DNA of 61,047 nt from a bacterium (GTDB taxonomy: Bacteria > Actinomycetota > Acidimicrobiia > Acidimicrobiales > Bin134), in assembly GCA_026708015.1 (NCBI GenBank), contig JAPOVT010000025.1:1-61047 (forward strand). Reading direction: 5' to 3'. Positions 28,880 through 37,782 of this stretch are shown piece by piece. A program made the position numbers and the translations under genes. Every line of letters starts with the position of its first letter. Position 1 is the first letter of the stretch. The notes under the pieces were generated by a model. It had not been told where the DNA came from. It saw nothing but the letters and a program-made list of their open reading frames with translations, and ran no database searches.

Positions 28880-30853
28880 TTACTCCTTGCTCCTGACCAG
28901 CGATTCGGCCTGGGCGGCCACGTTGTCCGGGTTGATGCCCAGCTTTTCCAATACAACCGACCCTGGCGCCGATGCTCCGAATCGATCGATTCCCACCGGA
29001 TGGTCCACCCATCGCTCCCACCCCAGAGTCACCCCGGCCTCCACCGACAGCTTGGGCACCTGGTCCGGCAGCACCGCATCTCGATAGGTCGGATCTTGTT
29101 CGGCGAATAGTTCCCAGCAGGGCATCGAGACCACTCGGGCGGCAATGCCCTGCTGGCTCAGAGCAGCAGCAGCGTCCACGCAAACCGACACCTCGCTGCC
29201 CGTGCCCACCAGGATCACATCGGGCTCAGAGCAGTCCGCCAGAGTATAGGCGCCTCGGGCTACTCCTTCGGCGGCCGAGGAACCTTCCAGGGTGGGCACA
29301 TTCTGGCGAGTGAGGATCATGGCGCTGGGGCCGTCGTTATCGACGGCCAGCCGCCATGCTTGGGCTACCTCGTTGCCGTCAGCCGGACGAAATACCCGCA
29401 GGCCAGGGATGGCTCTCAGCGACATGACGTGCTCGATGGGCTGGTGGGTGGGGCCGTCCTCGCCCACGCCTACCGAGTCGTGGCTCCAGACAAAGATGCT
29501 GTGGGCCCCCGACAGTGCAGCCAAGCGAACTGCGGGCCTCATGTAGTCGCTGAAAACCAGGAACGTGCCGCCCACCGGAACCAAGCCACCGTGCAGAGCG
29601 GCCCCGTTGAGCAGGGCGCCCATGGCATGCTCCCGAATGCCGAAGTAGAGCTGGCGCCCCGCAGGATGGGCCGAGTTCAGCGGTTCGGTGTCGGAGAGGT
29701 TGGTGCCAGTATTGCCGGTGAGGTCGGCTCCCCCCGCCACCAGACCGGGTACCGCGTCGGCCATGGCGTTGAGGCAAGCGGAGCTGGCTTTGCGGGTGGC
29801 AACCGACTCGCCCGCCGGCCACGACGGCAGCTTGTTCTCCCAGCCGGGCAGGCCACGGCCGGCCAGGCAGGCCTCGTACTCCGAGCGCTGGGGACCCAGG
29901 GCATCTACCCGCTCTTGCCACGCGGTTCGTTCGGGAGCGCTCCGGCGGCCGGAAGCCCGGTAGGCGTCGGCCACGCCGGCGGGGACATAGAACGACTCAT
30001 CGGCGGGCAGCCCCATCACTGCTTTGGTGGCGGCGATCTCGTCGTCGAATAGCGAGTAGCCATGAGCCTCGTGGTTGTCGGTCTGTCCGGGTGAGGGGTA
30101 GGCGACGTGGCTACGCAGGACGATCAGAGACGGGGCGTCGCCAACCGCCATAGCCGCGCGGATGCCCGCTTCGAGGGCGTCAAGGTCTTCGGCCGCTTCC
30201 CCCAGATTCACAATGTGCCAGCCATAGGCGGCAAATCGCTGGGCGGCGTCGTCGGACAGGGAAAGGCCGGTGGAGCCGTCGATGGTGATCCGGTTGTCGT
30301 CGTAGATGCAGATCAGGCGATCCAACTGCTGGTGGCCGGCCAGCGAGGAAGCCTCATGGCTGATGCCCTCGGAGAGATCACCGTCGCTGCACAGGGCGAA
30401 CACTCGGTGGTTGCAGACGTCGGCGCCGAATCGGTGGCGCAGCCAGCGCTCGGCCACCGCCATCCCCACCGCGTTGGCGATGCCCTGCCCAAGCGGGCCG
30501 GTCGTGACTTCAACGCCCGCGGTGTGGCCGGTTTCGGGGTGTCCGGGAGTACGGCTGCCCCATTGGCGAAAGTCCCGGAGGTCGTCGAGGGACAGTCCCT
30601 GACCGGTCAGGTGGAGCATGGAGTACAAGAGGATTGACGCATGGCCCGCGCTGAGGACGAAGCGGTCACGGTCGGGCCACCCCGGGTCGTCAGCGTCGTA
30701 GCGCATGATGCGGGTCCAGAGCACATGGGCTAGCGGTGCCATGGCCATGGCTGTTCCCTGATGCCCGGAGCGGGCTTGGTGGGGAGCGTCCATAGCCAGA
30801 CCGCGGATGACGCTGATGCCTTGGGCTTCGAGAGCAGCAGGGAACTCAGCCAT
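28880..30853 (-). CDS. tkt: Transketolase
   Basis: This thiamine-diphosphate enzyme transfers two-carbon units between sugar phosphates. The 657-aa product has the family's normal length and begins IRGLAMDAPHQARSGHQGTA. It shows SAGHASILLYSMLHL, TTGPLGQGIANAVGMA and the ThDP-Mg motif CSDGDLSEGISHEA (about residues 154-167). The pyrimidine-domain block DSVGVGEDGPTHQPIEH contains the catalytic-type Glu region. The ATG at 30853 has GAAAGGA upstream, although about 12 bases away. It lies 24 bases after the FIST gene and 5 bases before tal. Confidence 0.95.
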   Translation of the reverse strand: MAEFPAALEAQGISVIRGLAMDAPHQARSGHQGTAMAMAPLAHVLWTRIMRYDADDPGWPDRDRFVLSAGHASILLYSMLHLTGQGLSLDDLRDFRQWGSRTPGHPETGHTAGVEVTTGPLGQGIANAVGMAVAERWLRHRFGADVCNHRVFALCSDGDLSEGISHEASSLAGHQQLDRLICIYDDNRITIDGSTGLSLSDDAAQRFAAYGWHIVNLGEAAEDLDALEAGIRAAMAVGDAPSLIVLRSHVAYPSPGQTDNHEAHGYSLFDDEIAATKAVMGLPADESFYVPAGVADAYRASGRRSAPERTAWQERVDALGPQRSEYEACLAGRGLPGWENKLPSWPAGESVATRKASSACLNAMADAVPGLVAGGADLTGNTGTNLSDTEPLNSAHPAGRQLYFGIREHAMGALLNGAALHGGLVPVGGTFLVFSDYMRPAVRLAALSGAHSIFVWSHDSVGVGEDGPTHQPIEHVMSLRAIPGLRVFRPADGNEVAQAWRLAVDNDGPSAMILTRQNVPTLEGSSAAEGVARGAYTLADCSEPDVILVGTGSEVSVCVDAAAALSQQGIAARVVSMPCWELFAEQDPTYRDAVLPDQVPKLSVEAGVTLGWERWVDHPVGIDRFGASAPGSVVLEKLGINPDNVAAQAESLVRSKE

Positions 30854-30877
30854 AGAAGTATCGATCCTTTCAGGTGG

Positions 30878-31993
30878 TCATGGGAACAGCAGCACCGAGG
30901 CGGTGAACCCATGGAGGAAATTGCGTCCGCCAATAGGGCCGAGCTCGCCGGCGCAGAACATCCCCGCCACCGGCGCTCTCTCCAGTGCCTCGTGGACAAC
31001 GGCGGCATCGTGGTCGGGTCCCTCGAATAGATGAGTGCCCCGGCCGTTGCAGGTGAATACCAGGGCTGATGCCGCTGATGCATCAGCCATCAGCTCGCGT
31101 AGGTCTTCGTCGGCGGTAGCCGCATCGCGGACCTGAAACTGAACTGTGGTCCCCACTTCGAGGGAATCGCCTACGGCCAGCGCGCCAGTGGCCTCGTCAG
31201 CGCCGATCAGACCGCGAATCAGAAAGTCGCCTCTGCCGAACTCAGACTTGTGCTCGTCGATGACGATTCCGATATGCAAGCCCTTTGACACCAGTGCCCG
31301 TTCGGCCTCGTCCAAACTCAGCAACGTCTCCCGCAACCGGTCTACCGCTGATCGGCCCCCCATCTCTGAGACGATGTTGCCCTCCGACTTGGTGATGGTG
31401 AAGGGCTGGCCTATGGGGCGGCATCCCTGAGATACGACGGTGCGCACTTCGACCTCGGGGTCTAGGAGAACCCCGACCGCGCCGTCGTCGAAAACTTGCC
31501 GACCCAGGATCAGGCGGTTATCCCCCGGTCGCCCGGCAGCTGAAGCCAGTCCCCCCACTACCGTCATCTCAGGTCCTGCGTTCAGCAGGGCTTCGCTGGG
31601 AAAAGTGAACGGGTCGGGGAGCACCAAGAGGGTTCCTGTGGCATTGGCCGGCATCCCACCCACGGCCCAGCCGTCGGGGCCGCGAACAGCTTCAAGCCGA
31701 ATAGATTGGGACGGGCACTGGGCAGCGGCCCAGAGGGACAGGGCCGGGCGCTCCTCCACCTCGAGGGGCCCGCCAATCACCGATACTGCGGTAGCTCCGA
31801 CAAGTGCCGAAGGGGCCAACACCTGATGGATGGCGTCGGCCACTTCGCTTATCGCCTCCCGATGGGAGGCCGATGTGAATACCACGGCCAAATCAGGAGA
31901 AGGGCCTACTACTTCGAGTATCTCGCCTAGCACCTCGCCAACGGCGCTGGCCGAATCGGGATGCTCGGACAAAGCGGCCCCATACCTGCTCAC
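30878..31993 (-). CDS. FIST domain sensory protein
   Basis: This 371-aa protein has the FIST_N/FIST_C layout. FIST domains are proposed small-ligand sensors, often linked to signalling proteins. Here the domain stands alone, without a kinase, cyclase or membrane segment. Typical sequence includes LVGATAVSVIGGPLEVEERP at the end of the first strands, IRGLIGADEATGALAVGD in the middle, and the C-terminal signature FCAGELGPIGGRNFLHGFTA. The start is GTG 31993, with TAGCGT 6 bases upstream, so translation is probably leaderless. It leads an operon with transketolase, transaldolase and FO synthase, an unexplained association. Confidence 0.85.
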   Translation of the reverse strand: MSRYGAALSEHPDSASAVGEVLGEILEVVGPSPDLAVVFTSASHREAISEVADAIHQVLAPSALVGATAVSVIGGPLEVEERPALSLWAAAQCPSQSIRLEAVRGPDGWAVGGMPANATGTLLVLPDPFTFPSEALLNAGPEMTVVGGLASAAGRPGDNRLILGRQVFDDGAVGVLLDPEVEVRTVVSQGCRPIGQPFTITKSEGNIVSEMGGRSAVDRLRETLLSLDEAERALVSKGLHIGIVIDEHKSEFGRGDFLIRGLIGADEATGALAVGDSLEVGTTVQFQVRDAATADEDLRELMADASAASALVFTCNGRGTHLFEGPDHDAAVVHEALERAPVAGMFCAGELGPIGGRNFLHGFTASVLLFP

Positions 31994-31999
31994 ACCTGC

Positions 32000-32005
32000 A
32001 CGCTA
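32000..32005 (-). promoter_or_regulatory. -10 box for the FIST-tkt-tal-fbiC operon
   Basis: TAGCGT on the minus strand is 6 bases before GTG 31993. It would produce a leaderless FIST transcript and presumably drives the whole four-gene operon. Confidence 0.5.
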
Positions 32006-32070
32006 GCCCGGCAGGAGGCTCCGACAGCGGAAAAAACGCTACGTTACATCAACCCGGGGGAGATCCGGGA

Positions 32071-32895
32071 TCAAACCTGGACAGAGGTGGTAGCACGAGA
32101 GGCCAGGGCGTCGACATTGGCGTGTCGGATTCGAGCCAAACCCAGCATGCTGGCCACGCTGATGAACCACCAGCCCAGGTCGAAATCGTGCCAGCGGCGA
32201 GCGAAGCGGGCTGACGTTGGCGCAGCATGGTGATTGTTGTGGTAGCCCTCGCCGCAGGTAAGCCACGCCAGCCAGGTGACATTGGTGGCGCTGTTGTCGA
32301 ACGGTCGGCGCCCAAAGGTGTGGGCCACCCCGTTCACCGAGCCTCCCAGGCCGATATAGCCCACGGTGTGGATTGCCACGGCCACGATGCCGGGCACGAC
32401 TCCCAGCCACCAAATGAGGATGGCGATACCCAGGGCGAGTCCGATGATGCCGCGGTTGAGCAGCCAGCGATCGGGCGCGGTCACCGGGATGTCCTTGGCG
32501 TAACGCTCTGTAGTCCGGGGATCGCGAGCCGATCGCCGATAGAGGGCAGCATTTGTGAGCTGCACCCGCAGCCAGCCCAGCCGGGCGGGTGAATGGGGGT
32601 CTTCAGAGGTGTCGGTGTACGCATGGTGCTTGCGGTGGACCGCGGCCCACTGCCGGGCAGAAATCCCGGTTGCCATCCACAAGAACACCTTGAATATGCT
32701 GCGAAGCGCGGGATGGAGTTGCACAGCCTTGTGGGCCAAATCGCGATGCAGGTACACCGTGGTGGCCAGATTGGCCAACTGAGTTAGGGCGATTCCTACC
32801 GCGACCGCGATCACAAACTGCACTGCTTGAACTCCCAACGAGTCAGGTACGACTGCCGATTGCGGCAACCACGGGTGTGACCCTAGAGCACGCAC
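32071..32895 (-). CDS. Fatty acid desaturase (delta-9 acyl-CoA type)
   Basis: This membrane di-iron fatty acyl desaturase would introduce a double bond, most likely at delta-9. The three histidine boxes are complete: HRDLAHKAVQLH (HX4H), HRKHHAYTDTSEDPHSP (HXXHH) and GEGYHNNHHAAP (HNNHH). Hydrophobic segments flank them (AVQFVIAVAVGIALTQLANL and the LALGIAILIWWLGVVPGIVA pair). The start is uncertain. GTG 32895 gives 274 aa and begins shortly before the first helix, but no clear ribosome-binding site or TANNNT box accompanies it. The frame stays open to TTG 32958. It is divergent from the acyl-CoA synthetase pair, with no electron-donor gene adjacent. Confidence 0.88.
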   Translation of the reverse strand: MRALGSHPWLPQSAVVPDSLGVQAVQFVIAVAVGIALTQLANLATTVYLHRDLAHKAVQLHPALRSIFKVFLWMATGISARQWAAVHRKHHAYTDTSEDPHSPARLGWLRVQLTNAALYRRSARDPRTTERYAKDIPVTAPDRWLLNRGIIGLALGIAILIWWLGVVPGIVAVAIHTVGYIGLGGSVNGVAHTFGRRPFDNSATNVTWLAWLTCGEGYHNNHHAAPTSARFARRWHDFDLGWWFISVASMLGLARIRHANVDALASRATTSVQV

Positions 32896-33004
32896 GGGGG
32901 TTACATCAGGTTCTGGGCTACCTAACAGTATCGCCCAGCAGTACTGTCCCAGCAGCAATGGGCCGAGAGCAGCTACCGGAGTGAGCGGTACCGGCGCAGC
33001 CAGA

Positions 33005-33010
33005 TAGCTT
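33005..33010 (+). promoter_or_regulatory. -10 box for a leaderless acyl-CoA synthetase operon
   Basis: TAGCTT is followed by 8 bases and ATG 33019. An earlier ATG at 33013 is only 2 bases from the box and would lie at or before the transcription start, so 33019 is the better start. Confidence 0.4.
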
Positions 33011-33018
33011 GGATGGGA

Positions 33019-33663
33019 ATGGAGACGTTGTCGGAATTCGAGTCGAAGCAGCTACTGGCCACCCACGGCATCCAGGTGAGCCGAGACAAGTTGGCCCATT
33101 CTGCGGAAGCGGCGGTCGATGCCGCGGTGGAAATCGGGGGCTCGGTGGCAGTGAAGCTGTGCGGTCCGGCGCTAGCCCACAAGAGCGAGCGCGGACTGGT
33201 GCGTCTGGGACTGGACAACCCCGATGGAGTGCGATCCGCGGCCGAGGACCTGTTGGCACTGGCCACCGCAGACGACGGAGAGGTGGCCTTGTTGGTATCG
33301 GAGATGGTCGAAGGACACCGGGAGCTCATTGCTGGAGTAGTGCAAACCGAACAGTTCGGAGCCGCGCTCATGCTCGGCTTGGGAGGGGTGCTGGCCGAGG
33401 CGGTCGGAGAGGTGGTGTTCCGACTTCTACCGGTGAGCGAAGCCGACTGCCAAGACATGATCGACGACTTGGAGGTATCCGCTCTTCTGGCTCCGCTGCG
33501 GGGTGAGCCCGCGGTGGACCAAAGTGCTCTGGCAGCCACCCTGTTGGGCCTGGCTCAGGCAGGTTGCAGGGAGGGGATCGAGGCTATCGACGTCAATCCC
33601 CTGGTGATTAGGGACGGTCAACCGGTGGCAGTGGATGGCCTTGTAGTGATGAGCAATCCATGA
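33019..33663 (+). CDS. ADP-forming acyl-CoA synthetase, beta (ATP-grasp) subunit
   Basis: This is the ATP-grasp subunit of an NDP-forming acetyl/acyl-CoA synthetase, which converts acyl-CoA, ADP and phosphate to acid, CoA and ATP, reversibly. The 214-aa protein matches the separate beta subunit, with LSEFESKQLLATHGI at the N-terminus. KLCGPALAHKSERGLVRLGL supplies the nucleotide-binding lysines, GAALMLGLGGVLAEAVGEV is the glycine-rich loop, and AIDVNPLVI contains the metal ligand region. The stop overlaps the alpha-subunit ATG by 4 bases (ATGA). In many bacteria the two subunits are one fused chain; here they are split. Confidence 0.88.
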   Translation: METLSEFESKQLLATHGIQVSRDKLAHSAEAAVDAAVEIGGSVAVKLCGPALAHKSERGLVRLGLDNPDGVRSAAEDLLALATADDGEVALLVSEMVEGHRELIAGVVQTEQFGAALMLGLGGVLAEAVGEVVFRLLPVSEADCQDMIDDLEVSALLAPLRGEPAVDQSALAATLLGLAQAGCREGIEAIDVNPLVIRDGQPVAVDGLVVMSNP

Positions 33664-35132
33664 GCCCATCACCGTTCGACCTCTTCTTCAATCCCCGGGG
33701 AGTTGTGGTGGCGGGGGCCTCCACCCATCCCGGGAAGTTCGGCTTCGTAGCCCTCCACAATGTGCTGGCGGGCGGTTTCAGCGGGCGATTGTTCGCCACC
33801 AACCCGGAGCAGCCCACGATTCTGGGGGTCGAGACTCTGGCCTCGGTCGATGAAGTACCACACGGAGCAGCTGACTTGGTGATGGTCTGCACCCCGCCGC
33901 AAGCCTGCCCCGACATCTTGAGGTCAGCGGCAGACCGAGGAATCGGCGCGGCCTTCATCGCCTCCGGGGGATTCAGAGAGGCAGGGGCTGAGGGATCCCG
34001 AGCGGAAGACCAGTTGATCGAGTTGGCCCATTCGCTGGGAATTGTCGTAGCCGGGCCCAACGGCCAGGGGCTGATCTCCACCCCGGCCAAGCTCGCCGCC
34101 CAGATCGTGGCTCCAGTTCCGCCTGCTGGTCCCATCGCGGTGGCCAGCCAATCAGGCAACCTGGTGTCGGCCTTCATGAACTATGCCGCTCACAGCGGAG
34201 TGGGCATCAGCCGGGCAGTAAGCGCGGGCAATGCCGCCATGGTGGGGGTGGTCGACTATCTGGGCTGGTTTGCCAACGACCCCTTCACCAAGGCCATGGC
34301 TGCCTATGTGGAAGGAGTGGGTGACGGCCGGCGGTTTGCGACGGCTATCCGGGAAGCCGCTGCGGCCAAGCCCGTTGTATTGGTCAAAGGGGGGACTACC
34401 GCGCGGGGAGCTCAGGCCGCAGCCAGCCACACCGGGGCGCTGGCCACCGACGACCGTTTATTCGACGGCATGGTCCGTCAAAGCGGGGCAGTCAGAGCCG
34501 CCACCATCGAAGAGGCGTATGACGCGGCGGCAGCTTTTGCCACCCAGCCGCTGCCGGCCGGTCCGCGCACCCTGGTTCTTTCCAGCGCGGGTGGTTGGGG
34601 TGTGATCGCGGCCGATGCGGTGTCCAACTCTGACTTGGAACTGATTCCCCTGCCCTCTGATCTGGAAGCGGCCATTGACGGCCTCGTTCCGCCCCGCTGG
34701 AGCCGCAACAATCCGATCGACCTGGCCGGGGGTGAGAGCCGCGACACCATTCCCGACGCCATCAACCTGGTTGCCGACCACCCGGAGGTCGACGCGGTGA
34801 TCTACCTCGGTATGGGCATTCAAGCCAATACCGCGTCCCATTTGCGTTCGGGCCCGTATTTTGAGTCGGCTGATCTGGCTCGAATATGCGAGTACCACGA
34901 GCGTCAAGACGGCCGCTTTGCCAAAGCGGCAGCCGAAGCCTCAGTCAGGACCGGCAAGCCGATATTGGCGGCGACCGAATTGGCCGTCACCCAACCGGGC
35001 AATGCCGGCGCGGTCGCAATGGCTGCTGAGGGTCGATATTGCTTTCCCTCCGCTGACCGCGCGGTGCGAGCCCTAGACCACTTGTGGTGGCACGCTCGGT
35101 GGCGCAACCGGCATTGTTCCGCGGCATCGTGA
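33660..35132 (+). CDS. ADP-forming acyl-CoA synthetase, alpha (CoA-binding) subunit
   Basis: This partner of the preceding ATP-grasp gene has 490 aa. The N-terminal Rossmann CoA-binding domain shows PRGVVVAGASTHPGKFGF (about residues 12-29), with IASGGFREAGAEG and VAGPNGQGLIS next. The succinyl-CoA-ligase-like region contains VASQSGNLVSAFMNYA and the phosphorylated histidine in AASHTGALATDD. A further domain, with LVLSSAGGWGVIAADA, follows. Acid specificity (acetate, another short acid or an aryl acid) cannot be read from the sequence. The start overlaps the beta-subunit stop, so the two are translated together. Confidence 0.88.
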   Translation: MSPSPFDLFFNPRGVVVAGASTHPGKFGFVALHNVLAGGFSGRLFATNPEQPTILGVETLASVDEVPHGAADLVMVCTPPQACPDILRSAADRGIGAAFIASGGFREAGAEGSRAEDQLIELAHSLGIVVAGPNGQGLISTPAKLAAQIVAPVPPAGPIAVASQSGNLVSAFMNYAAHSGVGISRAVSAGNAAMVGVVDYLGWFANDPFTKAMAAYVEGVGDGRRFATAIREAAAAKPVVLVKGGTTARGAQAAASHTGALATDDRLFDGMVRQSGAVRAATIEEAYDAAAAFATQPLPAGPRTLVLSSAGGWGVIAADAVSNSDLELIPLPSDLEAAIDGLVPPRWSRNNPIDLAGGESRDTIPDAINLVADHPEVDAVIYLGMGIQANTASHLRSGPYFESADLARICEYHERQDGRFAKAAAEASVRTGKPILAATELAVTQPGNAGAVAMAAEGRYCFPSADRAVRALDHLWWHARWRNRHCSAAS

Positions 35133-35176
35133 CCTGCGAGATGCCAAGAGGTGCGTCGGCCCGCGCAAGCGCAACC

Positions 35177-35182
35177 TAGGAT
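35177..35182 (+). promoter_or_regulatory. -10 box for a leaderless PBP4-like gene
   Basis: TAGGAT is followed by 7 bases and GTG 35190. The box overlaps an in-frame ATG (35181), which therefore cannot be the start if this promoter is used. Confidence 0.5.
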
Positions 35183-35189
35183 GACCGCA

Positions 35190-36689
35190 GTGCGTCGAAT
35201 CGTAACGCCAGTACTGCTGCTTGCGGTCGCCTTCGCAGCGCTACTCGGCTCCAACTACCTCAATAATCAGTTTCACGAAAACTTGGGTGAGGTGGCCACC
35301 GACGATTCAGTACCCCCCGGCGTTGGCACCCCTCTCGTCTCCACCCGCCGCCTCACCCCCTTGCTGGCTCCCTCGCTGACCCAGTCTGACTTCTTCGACG
35401 TTCTGGACGAACTGATGGCAACTGCGCCTTCGTCGGCCTGTGTCCACGTGACCCTCGACGGCCGAGGCACTACGTTCCACGAGAGCAACGCGAGCATCCA
35501 GGTGATGCCAACTGAGGCTCTGTTGCTACCCACTCTGGCTGCCGCACACAAAGAACTCGGTCCTGATTACACGTTCACCACTTGGGTTATGTCCATTGCG
35601 CCGAAGGAAGATGGGGTAGTAAATGGCGACATCTACCTGGTCGGTGGAGGCGACCCGCTGCTGCTGACGCCAGACTATTTGGCGACGCTAGACGAGGGGG
35701 CGAATCGGCTTCACACTCCAATTGAGGCTCTAGCCCAACAGCTAGTGGACTTCGGGCTGGTCTTGGTCACGGGCGCGGTGGTAGGAGATGCCACTCTCTT
35801 TAGCGAGTTGCCTTATGTGCCTTCTTGGCCAGCGAGCGTTATCGAAGATCAGCAGATCGGCACTCAACTAGGGCTCCAATTTAATGACGGTTGGGTGCAG
35901 TTCCCAGTTCCGGACTTGGCCGAGGAAGGCGAAGAAGTGGTCGAGGAGGCTACGGAAGAAGCAGCCGGTTACCATGTGGCTGAGGATCCACCGTTCTTTG
36001 CTGCTGCGCTCTTTGACGACATGCTCGAAGCCCGAGATGTGGTGATTCGCCGCAGTCCTCGCTCGGAGGCCATCCCAGAGCAAGATGTAACGCACATACT
36101 GGGGAGCATCGAGTCGGCGCCCCTATCCGACTACTACGACCAGATCCTCGACAATCGAGACATCGAGACCACTGAGTTGCTGGTCAAGACAATTGGACGA
36201 TTTACGACGGGGGTGGGAAGCACTCGAGCCGGGCTTCAGGCGATCGACAATGTGCTGGCTAGGATTGGGATTGACTCCGAACAATCTCAATTCCTACAGT
36301 TCGATGGCTCTGGTCTAGATCCGGCCAATGTCGCAACCTGTTCGGTGTTCACCACACTGCTCGACAGCGACGAGTTCAGTCCCTTCTTCCATGAACTCCT
36401 GCCCACCGCTGCCGAGGACCCCTCGCTTCAGAGCCGGTTTGCCGGTGTCGAAGATCCCGGGAGGATCAAAGCCTTTTCGGGCGGCTCATCGAACGCCACC
36501 GCGATGATCGGCTATATCGACATAGGCCGAGGCCAGGAGATGACATTCGCCTTTATCGCCAACCAGCAAGACGCGTCCGACAATAAGGCGCTTCGGGATC
36601 TGGAGAACCGCATCGTCCGGCATCTGGCCACCCTGAGGGCGAAGCCGAGCCTCGACGACATCGGCCTCGAACCGCTCCAAGTCGGCTGA
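35190..36689 (+). CDS. Degenerate PBP4/DacB-like (S13) exported protein lacking catalytic motifs
   Basis: The 499-aa protein has the arrangement of S13 D-Ala-D-Ala carboxypeptidases: an N-terminal signal or anchor (RRIVTPVLLLAVAFAALLG), GDIYLVGGGDPLL in the inserted domain and DGSGLDPANVAT near the end. The three active-site motifs are not conserved. The SXXK position reads MPTEALLL (106-113) instead of PASNXKL. The SXN region reads DNRDIETTELL. KTG is replaced by FSG (429-431) in IKAFSGGSSNATAMIG. An acidic stretch (EEGEEVVEEATEEAAG) interrupts the middle. It is probably a non-enzymatic cell-envelope protein. GTG 35190 is preferred because TAGGAT lies 7 bases before it. Confidence 0.75.
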   Translation: MRRIVTPVLLLAVAFAALLGSNYLNNQFHENLGEVATDDSVPPGVGTPLVSTRRLTPLLAPSLTQSDFFDVLDELMATAPSSACVHVTLDGRGTTFHESNASIQVMPTEALLLPTLAAAHKELGPDYTFTTWVMSIAPKEDGVVNGDIYLVGGGDPLLLTPDYLATLDEGANRLHTPIEALAQQLVDFGLVLVTGAVVGDATLFSELPYVPSWPASVIEDQQIGTQLGLQFNDGWVQFPVPDLAEEGEEVVEEATEEAAGYHVAEDPPFFAAALFDDMLEARDVVIRRSPRSEAIPEQDVTHILGSIESAPLSDYYDQILDNRDIETTELLVKTIGRFTTGVGSTRAGLQAIDNVLARIGIDSEQSQFLQFDGSGLDPANVATCSVFTTLLDSDEFSPFFHELLPTAAEDPSLQSRFAGVEDPGRIKAFSGGSSNATAMIGYIDIGRGQEMTFAFIANQQDASDNKALRDLENRIVRHLATLRAKPSLDDIGLEPLQVG

Positions 36690-36747
36690 CGGCACCGAGC
36701 GTTGTGCGGGCTACCAAGACAACCACCACCCTGCGGATGTTCTCGTC

Positions 36748-37386
36748 ATGACCAAAACCCCGACGATGCCGATGTTCCCACTGGGCATGGTGATGTTGCC
36801 CACGATGGTGGCGCCTATCCACGTTTTCGAGCCCAGGTACCGGCAGATGACAAAGGACTGCTTGGAAGGGGACCGGGAATTCGGCGTGGTGCTGATTGAA
36901 CGAGGCAGTGAAGTCGGCGGTGGAGACACCCGAACCGACACCGGAACCGCGGCCAGGATCATCAACGCCCAAGAGCTTCCCGATGGGCGGTGGGGTCTGG
37001 TTGCCGAAGGCATGCGCCGCATTCAGGTCTCCCAGTGGCTGGAGGACGATCCCTATCCTCAGGCCGAGGTTCAAGACTGGCCCGATACCGAGCTTGGCCG
37101 CGACGCGGAGGCAGAAGTGGCCGCTGGTCTGCCCCCCGTAGCGGCCGCGTGGCGCCGAGTACTGGCCTTGCAGTCCGAATTGGGGGCTCCCGGGCCCCCG
37201 GCAACCCTTGATGTGTCCGATGACCCCTCGACCGCCGTTTGGCAGCTTGCGTCTTTGTCGCCCATGGGCCCATTTGACCGCCAGCGGCTGTTGACGGCGG
37301 ACAGCGCCGCCCATCGCTTGGGTCTGCTGGCGGAATTCCTGGCCGATGCCGAAGAGATCATTCGGGCCAGAATCGAAATGGGGTAG
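36748..37386 (+). CDS. Lon N-terminal (LonN/PUA-like) domain protein
   Basis: This 212-aa cytoplasmic protein contains only the substrate-binding domain found at the N-terminus of Lon protease, without the ATPase or protease parts. The characteristic start is MPMFPLGMVMLPTMVAPIHV, followed by FEPRYRQMTKDCL and EFGVVLIERGSEVGGGD. GTAARIINAQELPDGRWGLV and a helical C-terminal part ending AEFLADAEEII complete it. Stand-alone LonN proteins are widespread and of unknown function. The ATG at 36748 has no clear ribosome-binding site. It lies 58 bases downstream of the PBP4-like gene. Confidence 0.88.
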   Translation: MTKTPTMPMFPLGMVMLPTMVAPIHVFEPRYRQMTKDCLEGDREFGVVLIERGSEVGGGDTRTDTGTAARIINAQELPDGRWGLVAEGMRRIQVSQWLEDDPYPQAEVQDWPDTELGRDAEAEVAAGLPPVAAAWRRVLALQSELGAPGPPATLDVSDDPSTAVWQLASLSPMGPFDRQRLLTADSAAHRLGLLAEFLADAEEIIRARIEMG

Positions 37387-37401
37387 CGGATTCCGCCGGG
37401 A

Positions 37402-37407
37402 TAGGCT
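37402..37407 (+). promoter_or_regulatory. Possible -10 box for the small membrane protein operon
   Basis: TAGGCT lies 34 bases before TTG 37441. Transcription from about 37414 would give a 27-base leader carrying a strong ribosome-binding site, AGGAGG (about 37430-37435). Confidence 0.4.
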
Positions 37408-37440
37408 GGCTACTTGCCGGAAAGACCTACAGGAGGACAA

Positions 37441-37782
37441 TTGTCGAAACGTTCAACAGCCGCCAAGAACGGCAATTTGCCCAAAAAGGTGGTCGAAGAG
37501 CTGAAAGACCTGTTGATCGGATATGCCCGCCAAGAGATCTTGACGCCGCTGACGAGACTCGCCAAGACGCTCAAGTTCGGCGTTCTCGGTGCATTGAGCA
37601 TCGGCGTGGGCCTCGTCTTCTTGGTCATTGCCGGATTGCGCCTGCTCCAGACTGAGGCTTCGGGTGTCTTCGACGGCAACATGAGCGCTTTGCCCTACGT
37701 GGTTGTGCTCGCCGGAGTGGTGGTGGTGCTGGCCGCGGCGGTTGTGATCAGAGCTCGGCTATCGAAGGGAGACCGCTCGTGA
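37441..37782 (+). CDS. Small two-helix membrane protein, holin-superfamily III-like
   Basis: The 113-aa protein has a charged N-terminus (VVEELKDLLIGYARQEILTP), an amphipathic stretch, two transmembrane helices (FGVLGALSIGVGLVFLVIAG and YVVVLAGVVVVLAAAVVI) and a basic tail. This layout matches the actinobacterial phage-holin-family (superfamily III) membrane proteins, which are mostly not phage holins. TTG 37441 is chosen for the strong AGGAGG about 6 bases before it. Its last 4 bases overlap the next gene (GTGA). Together with the next two genes it forms a trio of small membrane proteins. Confidence 0.65.
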   Translation: MSKRSTAAKNGNLPKKVVEELKDLLIGYARQEILTPLTRLAKTLKFGVLGALSIGVGLVFLVIAGLRLLQTEASGVFDGNMSALPYVVVLAGVVVVLAAAVVIRARLSKGDRS

